Both the position numbers and the translations under genes were made by a program. This document shows positions 47,401 to 57,700 of a DNA stretch of 60,000 nt, in pieces. The DNA lies in NCBI GenBank assembly GCA_949358305.1, contig OX442316.1:11348001-11408000 (forward strand), given 5' to 3'. The notes beneath the pieces are model-generated. The model was not told the origin of the DNA, searched no databases, and saw only the letters and a list, made by a program, of their open reading frames with translations. Every line of letters starts with the position of its first letter. Within the stretch, counting starts at the first letter, position 1. This DNA is from Strigamia acuminata. Its lineage: Eukaryota > Arthropoda > Chilopoda > Geophilomorpha > Linotaeniidae.

Positions 47401-49800
47401 GAAAAAGATAAGTTTATAAAGTGCTCTATAGTAAATTCCTGAAAACGAAAACCGAGCTTAGGATGCCAACCCAAGTTCCGCCCCCCCCTACAGTAATGTC
47501 CTCATATAGTGTGCATTATTTAATTTGCTTTTCTTAATAAAAAAAATACTTTCAAACAAATTTATGACTCAATTTACTGCATTGCATTAACTTACTTTAA
47601 TGTAAAAAATGGTTTTATTACGGTTTTTCAAATCATCCTCGCTTTTTTTTCACTTCTGCGTCTTATCTTTTGCTTTCCGCTAACATAATACATAAAATAT
47701 AGATTTAAGCAAAAAAATCAATCTCAGTCAGTTAAAACTAACTCTTCTACTCTTATTTATTAAAATGTGAAATTTGTCAAACTACAGTTCAAACTTTTAT
47801 TTTGGTTTATCCAACTTCACAATTGCATTAAAAAAATTGCATGCGTCTCTTTCAATTTTGTAACAAAACTGACAAAAGGCAAGCAAGCTGTGTACTACAA
47901 GTTAACGCACCAGGCCAAGACTGCTGTCACATTTGCTGAAACCACCTGTCTGTCGACTCGACGGTCCCACCAATAAGCTCTGATATCCTCTTTACAGTAG
48001 GCAGCATGAGCCCTAAGAGAGAAAAATCATTTGCCCCACTACGTCAACTCTGATTTCTCTGATGAACACAGCACAACTCAAACCAAAAGAGATTTCTATT
48101 TTTTTCTTCTGCATTTACACACAAAAATTTCAAGATGAGTTTATTTTTTTTTTTAGCTTGTCACTTTGAGAACGTGCACCACTTAATGAATCGTTTTGGC
48201 TTTGCCAAAAATTGTATGCCAAAGAACTGGTCGCCATCGTTTTCCTCATACGTGAAATGAATTGTCGCTGTCATCTTTCCTCCGCCATCGCGAAGCAAAA
48301 CTCCCATTGCTGATGGAATGTGATTACCCAGTCATTTGCGAAAATCCTGTTTGCAGCCCACTCTCGCACGTTACACCCCAATTCTCCATAGTGTTTTAGA
48401 TACAGAAAAAGAGACATAATTTTTCATTTTTCCCTAAATAAACATTACTCGTGCTTACATAAAACTCTTCCACTTGAATTACTTCCACCATTTGCAATTG
48501 CAACGAAAAACTCGACAGACTCACTTGAATGCAGTCACTTGAAAATGAAAACAGACAAGACAATAAAGTAACTATTGACATTGAATCGTTGAAAAGTTGT
48601 TGGCAAGATAAACAAATTGTTTTCAAAAATAGCACTACAATAATTCACCATCCGGTTCTCTATTAATGGCAAATGAAAGACAACCCATTCTTTTCTGCCA
48701 AGAAATAAAAACAAAGAATGACATTGAACGAGTGTCTGGCAAAGGTCGCTATCCTTTTTTGTTATTCTTGCTGCAGTATAAATTTGTGCATTCTAGTATG
48801 AACTTTTCAAAATGATTCAGTTATCTTTAACCCTTCCCTTTTGTCTTTTGCACAAAAACATGTTGAGTGTGAGTGTAACTTTAACCGCGAAGATAAAATA
48901 TGAGACAAAATGCATAAACGTCCTTAAAACTTGGCTCGGGATAAAGAGGTCACAAGAGGCAAAACAGCAAACATATCATCTTGTCTTTACTTTTTTTCCC
49001 CCCACTTTTTGAAAATTTATTTAACAAACTTGTCACTGAGAATACTGATATCATCACAAAAACATTTATTCAACTAGAAATTATCCCATGCAGAACCGAG
49101 ACGAGAAATAGTGAAAATAGGAGAAGAAAAGTGCGATGAGCCACTCCCAATGTGTGATTGACAACTGGGAAGTTGCAGAAAGGGAACATCTCCACCCATC
49201 AACTCCTCCTGCATCACACTGTGAAGTCCACACCAACGATCCATGACACGTCACGCTCAGGCGCTCGGCCGCTGTCTCTGCACGCAATGGCCCTCGTGAC
49301 AGATAAACGTCCCTGGTTCCCGACCTCTCCCATTGAACGCGATGTTTTTTACTTTCTCCCCCTCTTTTCTTTTGATTTCCTTCCTCATAAAACCCCGTTT
49401 GCCCAAGTCTGAACCGAGTAAACAGATGCAATTGGTCAAAGTAGGATCTAACATTTTATTACAACTTTTATTCAACTCCCAATTTTGTCACTGCTAACAT
49501 TTTTATTTCACTTTGCTCACATCAAATTTGACGTTTATTTGCAATTAAAGAAAGAAAGAAAAAAAACATGTGAGACTGCCGTATGTAAGTGGATGATGTT
49601 AGCAAATTTAAATTTCATCATGCGGAAAAATGGTTTCAATTGCATGAAAAAATAAATAAATTTTTTTTCCACCTCGTGAAGAAGTCAACCCATCAAATTG
49701 TTAAGCAAATAAACAAAAGTTTATCGTGTATACAACACTTTACTTTGTATCTAAACGGTTGTAAATGATATCAAAAGGAAATTGCATTAATTGAAGCATG

Positions 49801-49940
49801 ACCTGGAACTACACTGGGGCTTTAGGATGCCACAGAGCAAAGACTTGCAAAGAGAGAGAGAGAGAGAGAGGAAAAGTGACCTGTGCCAGGAGTATACAGT
49901 GGGGCATTGGGACACCACAGAGCAGAGACCTGTTCATACA
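49801..49940. repeat. Duplicated 40-50-bp segment around a (GA)n run
   Basis: A segment with CACTGGGGCTTTAGGATGCC then ACAGAGCAAAGACTTG (about 49811-49847) recurs as CAGTGGGGCATTGGGACACC then ACAGAGCAGAGACCTG (about 49896-49932). A (GA)n stretch at 49850-49871 separates them. It looks like an old tandem duplication with microsatellite expansion. Confidence 0.7.
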
Positions 49941-52292
49941 GCGAAAATGCATCCCAAAAAGCCGTATTGATCAAGAAAACAATCAATTTTTCTTTTTTTT
50001 TTAAATAATTTTTTTTAAATAATTGTTTTTAAAAAAAAAAGATGTTAGTTTTGTAACAATATTTTTACATTTGTTTTTATGATATTTTTTGATTTGGATT
50101 GGCGGCTACGGTTAAATGCAGATAAATCACTAATTCCAGAACTTGGTACGATGCTGTAAGATGCTAAAATAAAATGGCACGCTTAAATTGTTGTAATTAG
50201 AACTAGCGCCGCCCTAATTCGCTTCAGCTGGCCGTACAAACCAAGGATTAGATTGATCACCATTGCGCGCCCTGCAGCGGTAAAATATTCAACTACGAAT
50301 TCGAGTAAGACGTGAACACTGATGTGCGGTTAATATGCAAGAACCCGCATTCTTTCACCCGCAAACTGACCTAGAATAAGCATCCACAGCATACCTGTGC
50401 CGTGACGCCATTAGCAGTGCTCAGCTCGCTTAATCGCAATCGCAACTACCCATGAAACAGCACATATATCACGACAGTACTACGTGAATAATAAATGTCA
50501 TTTTTTAAATTAATGCTTATCATTAATTTGCATTTCAAAAATATCTGTTTAACACTACACTTGCTTGCAGCATACAGTGAAGCAATTAAATTCCATAATT
50601 TTTAGAATTCCAGGATTCTTTTATTTATGACTGTCAAACTTGTAGGAAAGAAAAAAAATCCATTTCTTTCAAGCTTGAAATTTTAATTTCCGCATGCATT
50701 TTTAATTTTCTTCAAACAAATGCTGAATGACAGAAGTAAATTGAATGCCATACTTCTTGTTGTTGTTGAATTTTTTGGTTTTTGTTTTTTGGTTTTTGGT
50801 GAATGTTGTAGTACATTCCTTCCATTTACACACAACATTTTAAAACAACTGTATTGCATCATGTTGATCTTCTCCCACTAGTAAAAATTAAACCCGTTAT
50901 TTTTGCTTTGCATAAAATATTTTCTTTTCAAACTCAACTCAAAAAAAAAAGAAGAAAAAAACATAAATGTTTAAAATCTCTATTTCCTTTTCTCAAGTTT
51001 TGAGTGTCACTTCTACAGAAATTTATACACAAAAAACTGACTTTTTAATGAGGCACATTGGGAATATTGCTTACTGTACCATGTCACGTTCTCACGTATT
51101 GCAACTTTAATCGAGTTCAGTCAGTCAAAATATGTGTAAACTTTTACAACGGTTTGTTTAATTTCACATCAGTAATGGCCTGTAACCTCATCTAGTGTAT
51201 TTACGACTTTAACTGATCAGAGATAAAAGAGAGCAAATCCAGCATCAACAGACACTAGTTAAAATCATCAACATCTGCTTATGGTTGAATGTTGGTCTGC
51301 GCCGAGCAAACCATCACGCATGTCAACTTTGCGGACATAGCTTAAATTATGCATATCAACCAAACCAACTGATATAACTGTTAGATCGATATAAATGCAA
51401 GAGTTACGAGTTTAAATTAATATAACTTTGAGATTTCCACAACAAAAAACAGCTCAAATCAAAAGCCAATGACATCTTCTTTTAAAAATCATATAATTGC
51501 TTTCATGAACATTATATTGATGTAAATATCCCCAAACGGATTAATATCGACATCATTTTCAGATATTTGGGCTCAAATGGAAAATCAAATCAAATTACTG
51601 CGCAATTTTGATGCATCAATGGCATGTCGTACACGATATTGATTTGCGGCATCAATTTTCAATATAAAGTTGTAAATGTAACTTCAACTTTAAAATGTGT
51701 CCAGTTGGTTTTAATCCTGCACAATTTAGTTGGCTTCAAAGCAGCAGGTGTGTTATAGGGCGTCAGCCTGAAGAAATACTAGTCTTATAATTAGTCTTTT
51801 CGTGCTTGCATAATTCTTAGCCCAGAGCAAAAGGAAATAATTAAAAAGCCTTATTTCTAACTTCGCTGTCTGCGACATGTGCACTCACTGCTAGCCTTCC
51901 TTTTACTCATAAAAGCGAATCCCTGCTGCTATTTTAAACTTAACATCTGCTCAATTTTAAGTGTTCTTCTTTTAGGTTATGAACTGTCCAAATATTCCCT
52001 CAAAAAATTAATAATAAAAAAAGTTGGAAAAAAAAATATTTTTTTTTTCATTCTTATTATAATTTATTTTTCCGTTTCTGAATTTTGTTACGAAAAAAAA
52101 TAATAATCTGACTGTTGAAACTCCAAGCGCAATTATGTTTGATGTGTCTCGTACTCATTAATCCTCGTGCACGTGACGTTTAAGTGTATTAGACGATGAG
52201 ATCCTTTTTTATTTCACAAAAATGTACTCAGTCTTCTTTAAAACTGAACTCATCAAGTTCGCATACTGCAAACATCTGTTGTCTTTAAATTT

Positions 52293-52310
52293 AAAAAAAA
52301 AAAAAAAAAA
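52293..52310. repeat. Homopolymer of 18 A
   Basis: Uninterrupted A18 in the Ig2b-Ig3a intron. No retroposed gene copy is recognisable beside it. Confidence 0.9.
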
Positions 52311-53611
52311 GAATCATAATTTTTCAAATCATTAAACACAACTTTCACCTGATAATCAACCTTATAAAGCGCCACATAAAATCCATTCTGCCGTTTTAAC
52401 AGACATTAATTAGCACAAATTTACACTAATCGAATGCATTTTCGCGTCTATCAAATCATCATGTCTGCCCACTCAAGGCACCAATCTTGTCACTAAATGA
52501 CACGAGTACTTGTCACCAAACGAAACAATTTCCGTAGATTTGCATCCGAATGTGACAGAAATGAAGAGAAAATGCCTCACTTTACTCTTCTCTCGCGCAC
52601 TCTTTGCCAATGTCCCCGCTGAGACTAGTTCTCCCCGGGACACAACGAATTGAAGCAATAACATTTGCATCATCGAGGTTTCACTCAACCCGAATACACT
52701 ATTTTTTTTCTTCCCCTTAACTCTTCACTTATTAAAAAACAAAAAACCAAATTTTTTTCCTCAAACTAAGTCATTTCGCAAATCTATTTGTAATGTTTAA
52801 ACAAAGACAACAAAAAACTTATCGAAGAGATATAAAACAAACATCAAAGAATATTTTTCTTTTTTTTTTCTACTTTTAAACTGAAACAACTTATCCTTAG
52901 CATAGCGTGCTGAATGGAATTGCATGCTTTCACAACTAAAACCCATGCCTAGGAAAAATACATTCCGTAGAGCTATCCAAACGACTGAACGTTTTATCTA
53001 CGGAATTGTAAGGATTTGAAAAAGCACTTAAGCTCCACCATCACTGCGTAAAAGTTTCATATCCCAATGCATCTCAATCTCGCCAAACATCCAGGCAATG
53101 AGAGAGAGAAAGACACCCTTTGTATTTCAAACACACAAAATGATTGCTACAAACTAAAATATAATCGTAGGAGAAATACAGAGAAATTGCACCGAGATCA
53201 AACATTTATTAAACACTCTTTTCATGATCAGTCGCAGCTCGCTTGTGTTATTTTTATGTTATCTGTTTGTTAGTAGTCATAAAACTTATCCCAATCATTA
53301 ATAATACGATGACGATTAAATGTACGCTTACGACTTAATGGGCCAATTTCTAAATACACTTTTATTTACATTTAATTCAAAATTTCACCCGCTTATCTAG
53401 GATTGACGTTTAATTTCCTGACGCAGCTAATCTAAGCTTTGCAAATGATGTGAAAGGATTGCCCAGTTATAACTTAAATAGTAAATTAATTTATCAGTTT
53501 GAAATAGATAAAAATTTTAAATTCCATCTCTCACAGCAGATATTCATGTATTGTATTCATGTGCTGTCATTAAATTGCACAAATGTGTGTTTAATATTTT
53601 TTTTAACTTAC

Positions 53612-53761
53612 CAGTGACGAAAAGACGACCTGCTGAGGAGCTCAGTCGAGTTTCGCCGGTCAATGTGTGATGGGTTTGACATCTGAAGTTGGTCATAGCA
53701 TCTTTGGGATTGACTTCTCGTATGTGGAGTTCTCCACTAGGCAAAATTACGTACTTTCCCT
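53612..53761 (-). CDS. Dscam: Dscam exon: Ig2, second half
   Basis: A 150-bp phase 1-1 exon with a GTAAGT donor. It carries the Dscam hallmark LPSGELHIREV, the second Ig cysteine in FRCQTHH, then LTGETRLSS and RLFVT. It corresponds to constant exon 5 of Drosophila Dscam1. Two AGs lie next to each other at the acceptor. Only the first one (exon starting AGGGAAAG) keeps frame with the single G left by the previous exon, giving DKEGKYVILP across the junction. The exon is closely linked (800-bp intron) to Ig2a and is followed by a 9.1-kb intron. Confidence 0.94.
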
Positions 53762-54561
53762 CTATAAAAATAACACAAACGTCAAATATAATGAATATAT
53801 ATTTATACACACGGTACTCCCGTAGGGTACTAAATAAATCAAACCGCGATTATTAAATTAAAAGACCTGATTAAATTAAATCGTGCTAACGACAATAGTT
53901 TATTACAGCTTCCATGCATGGAATATTTATTAACTATTACAATTAAATTTAAATAAGGGTTAACCTAACTACCTAATCGCTAACTCAATTGATCGCGTAC
54001 TTAAGGGGCACCCAAACAGTCGTTTGGTTGAAGGTCCCAATAAAGACTGTAGCCACTGATCGTTAATGTTAGCAACAATCGAGTTAACTTTACCAGTTTC
54101 CTCTACGACCTAAAGATTGACCTGTTCTAAACCAAACACTGTAGATTTACAGTAAGATCAAAGAAAGAGATACCAGTTTTAAAATTATTTTAGGTCAAAA
54201 CAGAAGACACAAAGCAAATAATTTCAAGTTTTGTTTGACCATTTATATACTTTATGCTTCCGACAGAAAAAAATAAATAAAATACCTTTCTGTCACGACT
54301 GAAAAACTCGCTAGAGTAAAGGAAAGACAAATGGGAAAAACTAATTATTGAGCAAAGTTAATTACTTTTTAATTCTGGAGTGGTTTCTTTATTCTACTTT
54401 CTTACTTTGCCAAAAAAAAAACCAAATTAAATTCCATTCTCAACTTTGACATCCACTTAAATATTTTTTTTCGTGGGAATACACGTACTTCAAACAAATA
54501 TGTGCGCACGACCTAAGATTTTTAAAAAAATTCTAGTTTCATTTAAATAAAATTACATTAC
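53762..54561 (-). other. Ig2a-Ig2b intron, 800 bp
   Basis: AT-rich intron. No second Ig2a-like exon and no other feature seen. Confidence 0.85.
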
Positions 54562-54723
54562 CTTTGTCCGCTGTGGTCTGAATGACGAAGGCAGCATCTC
54601 GAATCCAAGATGTGACATGCACATAATCCAATAGAAAAGTAGGCACATGACATTTCATCACTGCCGTGTTACCGAGAATAGCGTATACATCGTAGATGTG
54701 AACTATGTAAGGTTGCAGCAACA
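54562..54723 (-). CDS. Dscam: Dscam exon: Ig2, first half
   Basis: A 162-bp exon starting after a TTTTCAG acceptor and ending at a GTAATG donor, phase 1 at both ends. It encodes the A to C strands of Ig2: LLQPYIVHIYDVYAILGN, the first Ig cysteine in MKCHVP, and the core tryptophan in TSWIRDAA. This corresponds to Drosophila Dscam1 exon 4, the hypervariable Ig2 half-exon that takes part in homophilic recognition. Here only one version is seen within 5 kb upstream and 0.8 kb downstream. The donor lacks G at +5. It is the most 5' exon in the window; no Ig1 exon was found up to 60000. Confidence 0.92.
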
Positions 54724-57700
54724 CTGAAAACAAAAAACAAAACAAAATCAATTCCATTTATAATTTATTTCTATAAAAACCAACTGTTGCAAACAAACAA
54801 ACAGCAAAAGTACTTAGAAATGCCATTTATTTTTAAAGTTTTCAGCTCTAGGATGACATTTATAAATGAGCGTAAGCACGAGACTTGTGCTATATCAACG
54901 ACGACACAAAACTATTCCAGGTTCGTCCTCTTTCTTCAACTCACCATCATCTGATCACTAATGAGAGCATGCCAGCTATACACATAATATATTATGCCCA
55001 TCATCATTACTACTGAAACCCAGTGGACCGAATGAACATGCAGCACGATGACAGGCAAGCCAAAAATGAGCAAAAATTGTCTTCTAACATGCACTGCAGG
55101 CATTTTTCTCCCCCGAGTTCGAGGAGGAAAAAGAAGAAACGAGCATGATCGTGGACTGAACTGACAGGGTGCAATTTGTACTGCGCAACCATCCTCACCC
55201 ACTGTAATTACATATTGATTTTATGACACCTAACATCTTATGTTTTCTTAATTTCTAGTTAAATTATTTCCTTGCTTCATAAACACCTTTTTTATTTTTT
55301 CATTTGCAACCCTTTCAAACTTTTTCCACATATTATACTCCTCGAGGGAAAACAAGAGACATTGATTAACATCTAAAAGATACTCTGCAAATGAAAAGAA
55401 GCAGAAAGTGATATAAATCTCGAGGGAGGCAGATGGCAAGCTGGTGGAATAGCGTGATAACCCTTAATGATAGGCCCAATTCGAACGCTGAGTGAAATGA
55501 ATAGTATATAATAATGTACGATTGCAAAGTCTAAAATTATAATTTTATTCACGCAACGCCGAAAGTGTATATCAATCCATAGAACGCGAATTATAGAGCT
55601 TTGGATCAAGCAGCGTGGCATCAAACTCAACTCCTATTCTTCTGCAAGATTAATGAGCAGACTGCATGCAGGCCTTTCCTGCAGCAAAGCCTGTCTCTTA
55701 TACGCAGCATACTAAACTGAAATTTTAATTCAAACATCCCACTTTTCCCTTAATTCACGTGAAACGTTGGCAAATAAAGTTCTACAACATTCACGAACTT
55801 TTCTTCTACTCCGTATTTTGTTTTTAATTTCAGTAAATGCGTTCAAAAACGACCTGAAGAGTTTCGACATAATTTAATATTTCACGACTAGAAAACTGAT
55901 GTCATTTAAATTAGATTGATATACCACAGCAAACATATAATTTTTCCATTTCCTATATTGAATTTTTTGCGCTTAAACAGCAGAAAGAGAGGCGGTAGAC
56001 ATAAATTGAAATGTTTTAAAAAAAAATATCCTCGATTTAGTTCGGTGCATTAGTCGAATTGCTTAACATTTCCAAGTTGAGGCCATTTCACGTGCCTCAT
56101 GTATTTTGTAATAGTTACAGCCCAAAACCTGATGAAATTGCCAGAAATGATGATGTAATCAATGAGAAAGTTGTGCCTACTACTACAAAATCGACGAGTC
56201 TCGCAGTCCCAAGAAGCTAACCCCTACATTACTCTCTAGTGGAATTTAAAACTCACATTCTCTAATATACGAGGATGATCGGATAGGCACATACAAAAGC
56301 CATCGTTTCGACGCTCATGAATTTCTATATCCTTTCCAATCACAGTTTTACTCAGCTCGGACCTCGTGTCATGCCCCGCCAGGGAATTTGAAACAGTAGC
56401 ATTCCAAGAAAAAGTATCAACATTAATTATAGTTGGTCTTCTGCCTGTCGCCTAAAGGGGTGGTGAGTAGGACGGGACGCTGTTTCCCTCTGTCTTCGAT
56501 CGTTAGTCTCGAGATTTAGTGGTGACCAGTGACAGCTTTATTGTTCCCAGGGTGCAGTGCCAATTGGTGACCACCCCTCGAGTGAATAGCGTTGGTGTCT
56601 AGTCTGATGATGAGTTAGTTCATAACGAGAGGGGAAAAAAGGGTTAGTTGACATTTCAATAACCCTCTTTCAAACTGAAAAAATGCACTAGCCGTATTGG
56701 AAATTTTCTTTCAAGTGCTGGATTTCCACTAAGTAGATACACAAGGACACTCAAACGATTTTGACGGCAACAAAACTGTCGCCACACATTGCTCAATTCG
56801 ATTTAGCGGTTTTATTTCTTTCGACACGCTGTTTACTTTGATTTTTGACGAAGATTACAGACTAAACATTGAATAACTGCTTTTAAAAGCTTTAATAAAT
56901 TTTTCCAATGTGGATAAACACGAATTATATAAAACTTCTATTGATTTGTTTACTCTATGAATGAATGAATAAGCGCATTAGAGTGTCAAAGAAAAAGAAT
57001 GATCTTGAAGCAAACAAGTTTAATTGGAATTGTAAATATTAATCTTCTTCAAAGCACTGTGCATTTTAATGCAATAAAATGATTTCTATACCATTACTAA
57101 TTCAGCAATATCTGAATAGTTTTCTGAAAATTATTTCAAATACCGTTGTTACTTTATGAATAGTTATAAAAAATTCCAAACAAAACATAGAGTAGTAGCA
57201 ACACAATAATTATTTTCATTGCTCCACTTAAAGCATCTTTTTTTTTTTAAACAAAAAATATCATTTATTTGATATAACTTGTGCTCCTACAAATGCATTT
57301 GCAAAGTAGTAATGCACTACAAGTTAAATTAATAAATTAAAAGAAAGAAAATTCACTTAGAAAGAAAAGTTTTTTTAAAAAGTAATTTCCCAAGCTTTTT
57401 AATGGGTTTCTTCGTCTGATTGTGCAAGATTCCATCCATCTTTTCAACTTTTGTTATTAGTATCGGAAGCGAAGTTTTCCTGCCCATTTGGCCCGAGAAA
57501 GCCACAAGGTCCTTGGAGAGCATTCTACTCCTTTCGCTCGCTCTCCCTCTTAGAGAGGAATGAGAATAAGGGAGCGAAAGATGCCTATCTCTCGTCCGTC
57601 GAGGTACTATTCGTTATATTAATCTAGAGAATATAAAATGACTTTGGAGAATGAAATTCCACTAGATATATAGGAACATTGCAACCGCCCCTTTCTCTTC

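Larger units (their letters stand above)
44500..53611 (-). other. Ig2b-Ig3a intron, 9.1 kb
   Basis: The intron where additional Ig3a alternatives would be expected in a Dscam1-type gene; none was found. It contains the duplicated segment at 49801-49940, an A18 run, and less AT-rich patches near 46390-46700, 49080-49430 and 50150-50450 without identifiable coding content. Confidence 0.75.
498..54723 (-). other. Dscam: Dscam-family gene, interior part (Ig2 to Ig8)
   Basis: Gene-level entry for the twelve exons listed separately. Dscam proteins are neuronal (and in arthropods also haemocyte) surface receptors that bind homophilically through Ig domains and mediate self-avoidance. All exons share one orientation, have GT donors and AG acceptors, and join in phase: every junction is phase 1 except the phase-2 intron inside Ig3. 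With a single Ig7 exon the joined frame is 2,040 nt with no stop. Ig2, Ig3, Ig6 and Ig8 are each cut in two by an intron while Ig4, Ig5 and Ig7 are single exons, as in insect Dscam1. Signal peptide/Ig1 and everything after Ig8 are outside the window. Family assignment is firm. Which paralogue (Dscam1-like or Dscam2-like) is not settled by sequence alone; the two-copy Ig7 suggests a Dscam2-like splicing arrangement. Confidence 0.93.

Noticed and set aside
49081-49431. 116-codon minus-strand frame in the Ig2b-Ig3a intron, considered as a hidden alternative exon
   Set aside because: No Ig cysteine/tryptophan pattern and no similarity to Ig3a.
52293-52310. A18 run as the tail of a processed pseudogene
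   Set aside because: No recognisable gene copy on either side and no flanking duplication.
53760-53761. Second AG at the Ig2b acceptor (exon starting GGAAAG)
   Set aside because: Shifts frame out of KYVILPSGELHI; only the first AG fits the phase-1 junction.
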